DNA of 64,000 bases. Source: Cololabis saira (Eukaryota; Chordata; Actinopteri; Beloniformes; Belonidae). The notes beneath the pieces were generated by a model. It made no database searches and was not told the origin of the DNA. It was given only the letters and a program-made list of their open reading frames with translations. The DNA lies in contig NC_084591.1 of assembly GCF_033807715.1 (NCBI RefSeq), forward strand, positions 27,314,090 to 27,378,089, given 5' to 3'. Shown one piece after another: positions 25,501 through 38,040 of this stretch. The stretch's first letter is position 1. The number at the start of each line of letters is the position of its first letter. The translations under genes were made by a program, and so were the position numbers.

Positions 25501-28500
25501 ATATCATTTAATAATTTAACATCTAGGCTATTCAACATTTTGCTGCCTTTGCAAAATTAGATAGTGAATTTGTAGCGGTTCATTGCAGAATTTGATTGAA
25601 TTAATTTTATGTTAAACATTCACATCACAGGTATCCCATGTCTCTGTAAGACACATATTACACTTAGCTGTTGTTTGGAGGCTCCATTCCTCCAGTGAGC
25701 ACAGCATCCTTATTACATTTAAATCACCAATTTGATATGTTTTTTTATATTTATTTAAGCATCTAACATTTGCTCTTCGCTGACACTGGAAATGTCAGCT
25801 GGCTATCTAGCTGGCTGACATTTAAGATTTGTTGTTGTGGTTATTATTATTTTACTTTGTATGACTCATTTGATTTGTTTGTGTAGTGATGTAGTTCATA
25901 TAGAAATATTTGTGTTATTTATTTCAGTTTTCACTCTGTCTATTGAACAAAATGATAAAGTTCATGAAGAGGAATGACCTGAGCGCTTCATCACTAGCAG
26001 AGTTAGCTGTCTCACTGCAGTGGGAAAGTAGCAAAAGCCAAATAACTCATCATTACAGGTCCAATAATCTTCATTAAATTCTGCGTGTTTGTTAGTTTTC
26101 CCTGCGCTGACAGGATGGCTATCCAGTGTTGTAGCATGCTGTCAAAATAAAGGTATTTGTACACATATGGAGCTGTTGCAACTGTGGTTTCAACATAGTT
26201 AAAACACAGAACATGTGGTAATAAGTTATTGCCACATTTTCTGCTTTTACTTCTAACTGTTCAACTCTCTATTCACAATTTTCAAGACTTTAATACTTTT
26301 TTAAATAAATTAAAGTTTCACTCATGGCTTTAGCCATTTTTCTGTTAACTATTAGCTATGGTTTTACTATTTTAACCTTTGAAAGCCATCTGTATCAAGT
26401 GTTTATGTATTCATTTGATTCACTACTCGTTGATTTAAAAAAAAGAAATACAAATCATAAAACCTGCTTTTGCAGATTATTCCATCTAAGCCCCAGTCTT
26501 CAACACACTAGCTACTTCACAAATGCCAGTGACACAGTGTCTGGAAATGTCTGACCACACTGTTCCTTGCTTGACTTACAAAACAGAGGTGCAGAGGTCA
26601 TTTCAGATGTATGAGCTCACATGCAAATATTGGATAAAAAAATATTCTGTAGAAGTAAAGATTTTCATTCTGGGAGCGGTGTGGGGGCAGACAGAGAGGG
26701 TTCATGCTGACATCTGTCACCCGCACGGTTACCTGTAAGTATGCAGGTCAACATAGTCTCCCCTCTGTGTGCAAAAATCCCTAGCTGTTCTCAGATACTC
26801 ATCAGATATGTTTTCCTTCTCAATGTCAGAGAAAGCTCTTCTTGCATCACGTTGTATCGGGAGGTTAAAATATCAACACAGCTGGGCAGAGATGGACTGC
26901 GTGATTTGCATGTGCATGCTCAGTAGCGAAAGACAGAATGACCTTGGAGTGGTGTCATATTTCTACATTTGATCTTTTATTACAGCACAATACAGAAAGC
27001 AACATGGGAAACTAAAAATTCAGTCAATACTGAGTTTTGTGAGAAGCGCGAAGAGGTAAAATTGAGAGCTCATAGTCTGAGTAGACAATGTCATCAGGAA
27101 AAAGGCATCTAATATTGTTTTCATTAATTTAGAATCAACAAATATGCACTAATTACCTCCCTTTCACAAAAAACAATAAATGAAAAACTAAAAATTGATT
27201 CCAAAGACACAAACAAGCAGCTACTAGGTCCATAAATCAAAGTCTAATTTGCCATTAGAATTAAAAAACAGATGAATATTACAGGTCATTCGCCTCACAG
27301 AGCACAGGCTAAAACAGCTTCCAAACATGTTTTGATAAGCATCCTCTTGACCTTCCAACGCGACTGCTGCATCAGTGTCGGTTGAGTCTGCCCGATCACA
27401 TAAATCCCCCTCTACGCTGTCCTAACACCCCTCTGTAATCACCAACCCTAACCATTAGCTGGTCATAATGAGATGTGGGAGAGAAGGAGGTTGTGAGATG
27501 TCCTTGGAGTTGTTCCCCTAGCTGCAGGTGTGCCGCCCAGGTCCATTATTCCATGGTTGATTCCTCATGGCTTTTAGCTGGGCGAACAACCAGAGAGTCT
27601 ACAAATAACAAGGGATCTTGCAGTCATACTGACACATTGCTGCGTGCTTTGATCAAAGTCAAACCGCGTGTGCACATATAAACCTAATACTACATGCACT
27701 TGTGGTTGGATGTAGTATATGTACAAATGTGTAAGAGGGAGAGCAGTTTTTTCCTTCCTAAGAGCTCCACAAATTGCTTTCCATATGAGAATGCATTAAT
27801 ATCAGGAAGAGAGATCCGTGAGTACAGAAAAAACTATATGCTTTTAAAATTACCAGTGAAAAGTGCTGCCGATGACCAGAAAAATATCACTAACAAGCAA
27901 GTATTCCAGTTTCATATCGAACAAATTGCACACCAGCACTTAGAAATAGCCTTTCACAAATGACGCAATTTCATATCTCTCCGCTCTGTAAGAGCAGACG
28001 GTCACAGCAGGTAGTAATTTTCCCCAAACGAAGTCCATCGTCTTTGAATATTTTATATAAAAATCATAAGAAAATAAATTGAACACTTGCAGCATTTAAG
28101 CTTAGCTTCATTTTCTCTCAAATGACCTGATAATAAAATCGCAGAAGCACTTGTACAAACAGTTTGCATTTCTCACACTCCTTACGAGAGGCCAGAGATG
28201 TCATTTATGGAGAGATTATGGAGCATTTAGGACAGGATGAAACTACTTTGCACCACAGCATCTTTATGAGTCGAGCCACACAGGCCCTTAGCAGGCATCA
28301 GCCTCTGTGATGTCCATCATTCAAATACACTTATTTGCCTCCACGCGCACATTACAGAAACACATAAACATGCACAGGGCCAATACATCAGTCTTAGTTG
28401 TTCAGCTCTCTGTTTTCGCAGCAACCCATTTTCTTTTTCAGTACAAAAAGTTTATTTGCTATTTTTTATTTTTATTATTTTGTTAGGGTTTTGTAATGAA

Positions 28501-30005
28501 AAATGCATTTATATGCCATCTCTCCCTAGCATTTGTTTCCAGCATGAGTTCCTTCACGGATTATTTATTGTGTTTACTGCTCATTCTAATAAGGGGTTTT
28601 CATAAGAAACATCAAACGGCCAGCTGGCGTAGCCGTGTCTTTGGTAGAGCTCCTCAAGTTAAATGCAAGCCCCCCCCCGCCCCATCAAAGTCACCACCAT
28701 CCGCAGTATTACTGTCTCTAGCTTACACACATGCACACACACTGCGGTGCAAAAACACACCAGTGAATCTCACTAACAAATTTTTCATAAATATTACTTA
28801 AAGAGCTTCAGCGTTGGGATTTATAAGCAGCAATCAATTTGAAGCAGCCAGTTCATGTATTATTAACTGTCAGCAGGATTATGAGTTGACATATTTTCTA
28901 TAATTAAATGCGCAATTGATTTTGTCCTTGTTTTATTTAGTTTTTTTCTCTGCTGGACGGAAAACACAGCCAGTGAGGACACATGGTGATTGCTTAATTG
29001 CTGTGAAACTGCAAAGGGTAATTAGGTATATTACAGTCTGAGGTAATACACGCTAGAAATTTATCATTTTAAGGAGCATCTATCCTCATGAAGCGATGCT
29101 GCTATTTTGAGTCTTTTTCATGATGCACAATGAAGCAGCAGCAGCAGGAGCTCTGGGAAGAGAGACAGAGCTCATCTAGGGGGAGAAAATGAGCATCAAG
29201 CATCAAGTTTGAGGCAAGTAACAGCAGGTTTTCTCAGCAGTGGGTAAATAACTGAATATTTACAGTCAGTATGTTTGTTGTACTATCTTTCTTTGCTCAG
29301 TTCAGATCTTCAACCATAACGCAGCAGCAACACAATATAAAAACACTTATTTTATAATGTCATCCATCCAATGTCCCACTTACATAAAAGAAATGTAACT
29401 CTGTTGGGAAACTGTTGAATCTGAATACAATAAAAACAGAGTGACTGGTAAATCAACAAATCATAATACTGAATTAAACACAATAACAAACTCCTTTCAG
29501 TACCAAAAAAAAAATTATATACATTCATGTAAGTACGTGTATGATTAGATTCCTCATCAGAAGACCATTCAATCTGAACGTTGCTTGCTGGTCATTAAAT
29601 AAATGAGGAAAAACAAATTGCTCTGCACTCTTTGAATCAGGATGAGTTTATTAATGACGGTGATATCGCATGATAGCCAAGCACAAGATTAACACCAGCA
29701 GTGTTAGTCCGAGTATTAAGCATCAGACTGGGTATCAGGGAAAGACAGTGACATTTCAACTTCTGCCAAAATGACGGCAATGCTGAGGTTAGGTAGCGAT
29801 GCGATTCATGTGTTGTATTTGCTCTTGGATGTCAGACTGTCCGAGTTCCTAGCTGGAAGTTTCAACTGCAAACGTGAAGTTGAAATTCCAACTGAAAGTT
29901 AAAGAAGCCCCGCCCTTCCTGACTACAGAGTCCAACATGCCTATTACATGCCAACAAAGTAAACACGTTACTAATTTTACGGTTCTGTCTTATTTCATTC
30001 ACATA

Positions 30006-30096
30006 CAGTACAGACCAAAAGTTTGGACACACCTTATCATTCAAACAAATGGGGAAGTGTGTCTTTTTATACACTACAAACTTTTGGTCTGTACTG
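30006..30096. mobile_element. 91-base Tc1/mariner miniature element
   Basis: The terminal 20-base word CAGTACAGACCAAAAGTTTG is perfectly inverted at the other end (CAAACTTTTGGTCTGTACTG). TA flanks both sides (30004-30005 and 30097-30098), the target duplication of Tc1/mariner elements. The 'CAGTACAGACCAAAAGTTTGG' type end with following 'acacacctt' is a known Tc1 terminus in fish and amphibians. Only about 50 bases separate the ends, so this is an extreme deletion derivative with no coding capacity. Confidence 0.88.
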
Positions 30097-33000
30097 TATA
30101 TGCATTGTATTTGTTGCTTTACATCAGTGGACACATTTCTGCTCTGTTTGTATGGACTAGGTACCGTGTACAGCGTTGTTATGATATAGCATGTTAACAA
30201 TGGACAGTGGCAACGGTAAATTGAGAAGAAAGGTTTATTTCCTTTGTCAACGTGCTAGTCCGAGTTTCGTCATCTAAATTCCGAGGTCATTTGAACGCAC
30301 CATGGGCACAGTAATGTCCAGAGACTAGTGGAGAAGAGTGGATCTAACAGTGTCTTCACTACATTTTTGGCATATAGTCTTGCCAGCTAACATGCTTTTT
30401 GAGTTTTCAATTTTTATTCATTTAGCTTTTGTTTGTTCTTTAAATCCTCCATAAGACTCGATGTAAAACTGCAAAGAATTTATAATCTTCTAACATTTGT
30501 TAAATCAACACTGGTGTGAAGAACCTGTAATGACAAAGTAAATTCCAGTGTAAAAGATGGTAACTTGCTCCTCTATGAGCCACATCCTCCGTAGATGTTT
30601 GCTGGGTTGTCCATCCGGACTTATCCGTCATTCTGTTGTTTCCGCTGTACGTTGTAGGTTGCAGCTGACAATGTTGGTTGTTTGCTTGTTTTCCTTATGC
30701 TCAGTTTTCTTTTTTATTTCTTAAATATAAAGAACTAAATAAATAAAAATGATTTTTATAGGAAAGAAAAAATCCCTCACATTACACCGAAAACTTCAGC
30801 TGATTTTAGATACAATCTATGTTATGGCTCACAGCCTTTTATTACCTGATCTGACAATACGTTTTTTTTTTTATCGATTTAGTGCTTAACTGATATTATA
30901 GCTGATCAAGGTGGAGCTAATTTTAAAAAGCAGCTGCACACCTCTGATAAAGCATTTCAAGATATGATTATAAAGAAAACAACAAATTCTCCGTACACAG
31001 TAATCAGTCGTGGCCTCAAACTATTTTAGAAATGTAACAGGCTCTTTGAAATGAAACATGTTTTTGATGGTGTTGATAGTTTAGAAACCACCAAGATAAT
31101 TATTACGTCTGTCAGGTGGGCCTATGGTTTGTTTTGTAATGCACAATATTCATCTGAATAGTGATGGATAACCAAAGCTGTGACACATTAGGTAAAAAAA
31201 AGGCTAAGACACCTAATAAATGGTAAATAAGAAGACAAAGTGAGAGAAATCCTTGGTTGCATCAGATCAAAGCCCTGGTTTTGTGTCGTTTTCCTAGGAT
31301 TCTTTCAGGAGGATACAGTAGATCAGTCTGTGCGCTGGCAGCTTCTCTGAAGGATCTTACCCCGGACAGGCTTCTTCCTCCGGAAGGTTTTTCAAAAACC
31401 CAGTCCAAATGTTTTTCAAGAGAAAGATGTGGGTGTTTCTCCCTCCCTCTCTCGTCTGCTGCTTAGCACTTCTGTCCTCCTTTCACTCAGAGCTCCACTT
31501 TCAGGAGATAGTAGGCGTGAAAGTATCTGTTGGATTTTTATTTATCACATCTCCCTTATGAATGTCTCTTACAAGGACGGATGAAAGCATGGGAAGTGTG
31601 GGCTGCAGTATCACACAGGCACTACGGGGAAGGTGTGAGCACAACTCTACAGGCTCACACAGGCTTTTCAGCCCTCATCTGAGTTTGATTTTGGCTCTGT
31701 CTTTCTCAGCCCACTCATCCCAGCAAAAGGTTTCGGGGCAAGTTTGACTCATGCACTCACGCAGTTTCTTTTTCTTTATCTGGCTTTTTTTAATGTAACA
31801 TGCTTTGTTCTGCTTCACTGCCCCTTTCTGTTTCCCCAACACCTCTTTCCATCTACATAAAGGTATAGCAACACTGTCAGGTCAGCAGTTTTTTGCTGAA
31901 TTCCCAGCTTTAATTTTCCCTCTCATTTATAATTCACCAACACTGAGCACCTAACTGCAGAGTGTTGCTGGATTAAAGGCCCAAGAACTGTATCTTTTTC
32001 TCTCGGTTTAATTTGAATGGACTTAATATTCATTGAAACAGTGTTTGAGACACTCAATTTCAAAATGCTGAAGAGGAAAAGAATTGAGGAGGTAGCTGAA
32101 GCAAAAGGGAGACTGAAAAAGCATCAGTGTGGATGGATGCAAGCTGTTGCATGAGGGTACACAAAGGCTGGTTAAAGATGTCAAAGTGTCTTTGCATTTA
32201 CTCTTTAATTTTGTTGAAACTACTGTTACAATCCCCCCATTCCCTCCTCTATACATGCTTAGTCCCATCCAGGGTCACAGGGATCTGCTGGAGCCTGTCC
32301 CCGCTCTTTTTCGCCAGAAGGCAAAAGTACCACTCTGGACATGTCACCAGTTCTCACATCCATAGTAAAGGTATAATAATGTGCAAAATTGTGTAAACAT
32401 GTTGTCAGGGCAATTTCAAAATGATTAAATACATTAGAGCCTACGTTTCAACTACATCTCTCATTAAACCTTACAGTAAATGTCTGCTAAATGTTAACAC
32501 CTTTGAAGGTCTAAGACTTTCAAAGTATAATATTATGGCTACCTCTCAACAAACTCAATGAAAACACAACATCTGGGTTACAGTCACAAATATTAGACAA
32601 TGTATTCACAGTCTTCTCTTTGCATTGGTTTGTGATGCCAAGGGGTCCAAGGAAAGCCAAAGATTGAAACCAAACTGCAATAGCTACACAAATACATGAT
32701 TGTGTCCTTCCTGTGCATCAAGATAGGAGCAATATGAAAATAAGACATCATTCTTACTGTTATAATATTTAGGCAAATATTTATGGTTTTATCTGTGGTC
32801 TCTGTCCTTCAATATGAGGCTGTGCTGAATGTGACAGTGTATACAACATCAGGCTCCACTCTGAAGATGACAGCTGTAGTCGATGTAACATTCCTGCTAA
32901 GATCATTTTGCTATTGAAATGGATTGTTGGGTTAACTTTCTCTGCAAGATGAATGCAAAAATTTTAAGAATTTACAGCCATCTGCTTCTGACTTTTTACA

Positions 33001-33394
33001 TGATGCCAGAACTTTGTTGCAAAAAAAAAAAACTGGTGATGATGTGGAGAGGCTGGACACCTCCTCGGTATACTGACAGGGCCTGTAATGAATTAGTCCT
33101 CAATGAACAGAGTGAATGGGGTTAAACTAACTATTCATACTTAGATATAAGCGAACCCCCCACAGCTTTACATTATTTCTGGCAAACACTACATTGAATA
33201 TGTACAAGAAATAAAGTTAATTAAATATCCCAGAGTTAAATCCACCCACAGTCTAATACCTCATAATAATCACTGTAAACTGCCAGTAAGCAGTGTTAGG
33301 ATGTGAATCCATGCAGTCTGTGTTAAAAAGGACTATATGTTTGCAGCATAATGGCTTTTAACATTAGCCCAAAGCTCAAGCAGCCAGTGTCATA
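30097..33394. other. Non-coding DNA
   Basis: No gene recognised. Apart from the repeat fragment at 32250-32360 it appears to be ordinary intergenic sequence. The segment around 30245-30304 resembles a common fish repeat end (a 'ccgagttt..gttcaaatgacctcgg' type word), with no clear partner. Confidence 0.4.
32250..32360 (+). repeat. Dispersed fish repeat fragment (family B)
   Basis: Contains 'cagggtcacagggatctgct', 'ggagcctgtcc', 'cgccagaaggcaaaagtac' and 'ctctggacatgtcaccag'. This fits a widespread teleost repeat with the order 'ggagcctgtcccagct', 'ggcgagaggcggggtacacc', 'ctggacaggtcgccag'. Related pieces occur at 48780-48925 (reverse) and 57237-57330. An open frame here is a by-product. Confidence 0.6.
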
Positions 33395-33962
33395 TGCCGC
33401 TTTTGCACTGGTACCACCTCAGCTCGGTTCTACCCGTTTTGCGCTTTCGCACTAGGGCTGAGACGTGTAGAGCCGCTCCAAGTCGGTACTTTTTTCTGTA
33501 ACCATTTCAGCCAGGTTCTATCTGGGCTGAGCAGGGACTATTTCTGACGTCACCACCCTCCGCGCCTCTGATTGGTCGGGGGGCGGGGCCGTCAGACGTT
33601 TGAATCAGGAAGCGGGAGTCAGCGCGAGAGCGACCCGCGGCTCGCAGCGATTTTATTATGAAGCGCAAAACGTCTGTTTGGTGATCCAACTCTGAGGTGC
33701 AGATGTTCATAAACCTGGTGGCTGTCGAGAAAAAATTAAAAAAGCGATGTAGACGGGCTGTTTTACTCTCAGCCGCTCCTGGCTCCAGCTGATTTCTCAT
33801 CAGCGCCGACATGAACAAAGCGGTTGCGCAATCGAGTACGTCACAGCAGCTTCACCCCAACCTGCCCACTTCTACCCTGGCAGTGCGAAAACACACGTGT
33901 GGAGCCGTGTAAAGCCGTGCCGAGCCGAGTCGGGCCAAGTAAGTCCTAGTGCAAAAGCGGCA
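33395..33962. mobile_element. 568-base MITE with 15-base terminal inverted repeats
   Basis: Starts TGCCGCTTTTGCACT and ends with its exact reverse complement AGTGCAAAAGCGGCA. ATA is present on both sides (33392-33394 and 33963-33965), compatible with a 3-base, or TA, target duplication. Inside the ends are related inverted words ('tcggttctacccg', 'gccgtgccgagccgag'). It is GC-richer than its surroundings. No transposase is encoded. The superfamily is undecided (PIF/Harbinger-like or Tc1/mariner-like). Confidence 0.8.
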
Positions 33963-33965
33963 ATA

Positions 33966-36900
33966 GTAAATGTATTTGAGGCCACTGACAAGAAAAAAAT
34001 ACATTTCCACTGAGCTGAGAACAGATAGTGTGGATATGGTTCCTGCAAATGAACCGAGGCTTATTCTTACCATGCATCAATTTCTAAACTCCATCCCAAT
34101 CTACAACCAAATGTTGAGTTTACCATTGTCAACGGATGCAGAATGAGGAGGAAAGTTCACGACCACTGCTTCCCTGGAACTTCTTTTCTGTATGATTGCC
34201 CAAGCTTTCTCTAACAAAGTTAAACTGTACCTAAAGATCACATATCAATGTCGTAATTGTTTCCAGTGTTATGCATAAAAGACACATTCAGCTTAACAAT
34301 AGGTTGAATTCAGTTTAACAGATTTAAAAATCCAGGCTAAACCAACTGTTTTTTCTGTTTTTTCAAAGGTTAATTGTGCACCTCCCCAGTGCAGTTTTGG
34401 GACAACTGTTAGAAATGTCTAATTTCTCTTTAAGTATGAACTGATGAATTCCTATTTGAAAGACAATATGCTCTTTAGGGCTACAGTACGTTGGTCTGTG
34501 TGTGACCCCCAATCACCTCTACTCTTCCTCTGTTTTCCTTTCCCTCTCACTCCCTTCTTTTGTTTCCAGTCACACAGCCTCAGTCGCATCAGTGCCTCAT
34601 GGATGACATGTCTGCTGATGCTAACAAATGACAAGCGTCCCAGCTGACAGCAAGTCCATCTATCCGTGTCAGAGTAATTGAATTTCATAAATATAATCAG
34701 ATGGCACTGTAGTCTGGCCTCCTCTGCTCATGGTTGTGTATTATTCCATGCACAGCCGACACTGTCTGCAGCCAGATTAACGAGAGCAAACGCATGCATG
34801 ATGACCGCTGAACAAAGATAAATGTTTGTTTGGTATCTGATGACTAATGAACATTATTTGCTGTACTATTTGTCAGGAAATCTAGTACAGAGAGGAAGTT
34901 GTCAGTTGCATTGATAAATTGGGAAATAAAGGAAAAACTACTGCCCACTCCAACCTTTGATTGTAAAACAGATGCTTAAACTTTACAAAACAATGAATGA
35001 GAGTACAGCAGACACTCCGCCATGACTGATCGAAACAAAGCAAAAAAAAAAAACACTGAAACTACTAAGAAGAGCTTTCTCACACATATTTCCCACTCAT
35101 TATCAGCCAAAGCAGGTCCACAGTCTTACTACAGAATCTGCTAATTCAGCAGTTATGTATGATCTGCTGAAACAGATGCCTCTCAAGAACCATATGCTCA
35201 ATAGAAAGCACCTAATTAGCTGTTAAATGGGCCAAGTGTTGACCCAAGAAGCACCCTCAGAGGAGTAGTTAATCCCCTTTGATCCAGTTTGAGGCATTAT
35301 TGATCAAAAAGCACATCCAGCAACAGTCTATGAAGATGCTATTGACCAATGTACCGAAAATCTTTCCATTCACACAACAAACTTACTATAAAGTATAAAA
35401 AGAAAAGAAGGGAAAAAAAACTCAGTCACTTAGCATGTATAGCGTGATATCTGTGACTAAATCCTGAGGGCATAATGGCATTTTTTGAGCAAAGAAGAAA
35501 TTTCATAAACTATATATTGAAAAGATCAGCGAAGCGCAAAGAAACTCTCAATTCGAGCAAACAAATGTCTATTCTTAAAAAAAAGGCATTGTTTCACACA
35601 AAACACTACCAAGCTTATTTAAGAGTACACATTTTTGCCATAGTTAGCTGAGTTTATGTTAACCCATGATGCTAATTAATATTACTTAACATTAACTCTG
35701 ATCAAATCTAACCGAACATCCTCATTTCAAGTGTTGTTACTGAAACTACATCTGAAACGAGTGCTGCTAGAGCTGAAGCAAGGACAAACAGAGATCCACA
35801 GGGTCCTGTGGTCACTCAGCCTGTCGCTTGCAGGGATAGACCCTACTGGCGGTGCAGGCTGCTTCTCTGCAGGTCCCAGCAGACTTCTGTTTGGAAAGGT
35901 TCTGAAATGATCCACCATGGCTCCCAGTTCCCTCAGATGATCCAGATCTGGAGGCGAACATTTGCAACAGAACATCCTGTTTCAAATGTTTGTTGGTGGC
36001 ATTTAGCTGGCATACAGTTAGCACAAACGTTTTGCTGCTTAGATAAACTTTGTCCTTGGACCCGTCAACGCTTAGTTGGGGGGGGTGGGTGTCTGTGGAG
36101 ATGACTGCTTCATCGCTTTTGGAGACAGCCTCTAGCGTCAATCGACGAACTACACCCAAACTCACTTCCTGGCTACATCAAACTAAGGACCTTATTTTGC
36201 TGGAGCAGTTTGCAGGGGCACTTCCACATGGGGCCAAATGTAGATGTGTTCAAATATGTAGGCTATGGTTTCACCACATAAACTGTCATAAAGAATTCTA
36301 ATCCACAGTCTAATCCACATACTTAAAGGTAATGGGGCTATACACTGAGAGATTGAGGTACATTTGGAAAGGCAATGCCTCCTGATGGGATTACTTTATG
36401 AAAAAAGTGGTTGATTAATTATCTCAGAAAGTATGTCCTTCAGTTAATTTATGGACTCAACTGCTAGTGTTGTGAACTAAGACAACATAATCATTTCCCA
36501 AATGCTATTAATTCAAAATTAGCCCCAAGTAAATTGGGGATTGTTCTTGCATCGGTGGTTTTACATTTTCTTCCATTTGAGATGAGGCCATATTCTATCT
36601 AATAACAGCCAGGAGCTATTGGAAAGAGTCTTCTGAATAATGTGATCTGTCCCGATAAGCCAATAAATGCTCCTTCATCAGTTTAGTGTTCAGATCCATT
36701 AAAGAACCACTCTCCTTTGTAGGACAGAAAAAAGGTGATTGAGTACAAGCGGCGCATCAGAAAACAATTATTGATCTAGCAAATCAAGAAATAAGCTGTT
36801 GCATCTTGGCTGGTTGTCAGTGACAGAGTCTCAGGCGGACAAATCAAATGATGATGATCTGTTTTTCTGCAAGGCATGGAATATATATCACACAAATGAT

Positions 36901-37879
36901 TTTTAAACTCAATTCTTAATTTCATTTCCATTGCACCTTCAGGATAAATTAGGAACTTTTAGTTGGAGCATGTGAAGCTTATCCGCAGGTGGGCAAATAC
37001 CGCCCTCATTAATTCAGTTAAATGAATCCAACAGAAAGATGTCTGCAATTTCCAACAACACAGGAGTTCTGCAGGGTCCACCAGGCCCAAACCATTTGTG
37101 GGTGGCACACAATGAGATGGTTCACATTAATTAAATGTGCCATATGCTGGCACTCTCTACACTAGATGTGCCACAGCACAACAGATGTGACAAACTATCA
37201 ATTGCTTTGAAAATTAAATCTATCAGGAATTGCACATGAGAGGGTGAGAGTATCAGCCAGTTGCTTCAGGCTTTTTCCAGACAGGGTTTTGATTTTGGCA
37301 GGTAACACAGTCGTCTGTCTGAGTGCTTGCCAAAGACAGCCATGTGGTCATCTGTCCCGTCATTTGTTGCTTTGATCTTTGTACAGTCATATTGTTTAAA
37401 ATGAAACCACTCTGAGGTCCCTGTTGCTTGAGGGATTGTTTTTCTTTTGGCTGTTATTAATTGAAGCCTCAACGCTTTGAAGCATCACACAAGGCAAAGA
37501 TATCTTCAAAAGGATCATCAAGAGCTATCATTTCAGACACTAACATGCTGTTTTCTGCCATGATAGTAAAAAGAAATAATTGTGAAAATGAGTAATTTCA
37601 CACAATGTTACATCTCACCGAATCTACTTACAATTGCATCAAGAAACAAAGGATCTGCTGCTCTCCTCTCTTTAGTTTAGAGAGATAATCTCTGCAGAGG
37701 GAGCACCATTGTCGGCAGAGAGTCTGTGGTCTTCATTGCTGCTAATTACTGTAGGCTACCTATTTAAGAATCCTGATGACATTATCATATTGCTCTTTGC
37801 TGTGTAGATCCACTTTTGTGGCATAGACTTGTATCGCTAATGTACCACAGTGCAGACCAAACAATCTAATTTGTGGCGG
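33966..37879. other. Non-coding DNA
   Basis: No gene recognised. A short piece of family A repeat ('cagcctctagcg..gacgaac') lies near 36120-36150. Blocks at 36580-36830 and 36990-37260 have balanced composition and ATTAATTAAATG- and CATTAATTCAG-like words, as many vertebrate conserved non-coding elements do. Conservation cannot be tested here. Confidence 0.4.
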
Positions 37880-38040
37880 AAGCCAACACAGAACCAATAA
37901 TGGTTGCAGTTTATCAACTGACCACTGGGGGCTACCTTCAAATTCTCCCCCTGAACCCCTTGTTAAAAAAGAAATGGTTTCGGTCTCTGTAGCTGGATTT
38001 TACATCCATAATGGGGACATTAAGTTAACTTTATTTATTT
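37880..38040 (-). repeat. Dispersed fish repeat fragment (family A), reversed
   Basis: On the + strand it reads 'gttgcagtttatcaactgac' then 'cactgggggctacc' and 'cataatggggacattaag'. Reversed, these correspond to the 'ggccagtcgaggaactgc' and 'aacatgggggtctatg' parts of the family copy at 56391-56500. Diverged, with no coding content. Confidence 0.5.

Larger units (their letters stand above)
22019..30005. other. Non-coding DNA downstream of the gene
   Basis: No coding sequence recognised in about 8 kb. It contains a repeat fragment at 24878-24950, a short perfect palindrome at 25473-25500, and AT-rich stretches. Patches such as 24100-24640 and 28850-29060 have TAATTA-, ATTGATTTT- and GCTTAATTGC-like words often seen in conserved vertebrate enhancers. 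This is a compositional impression only. Confidence 0.45.
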
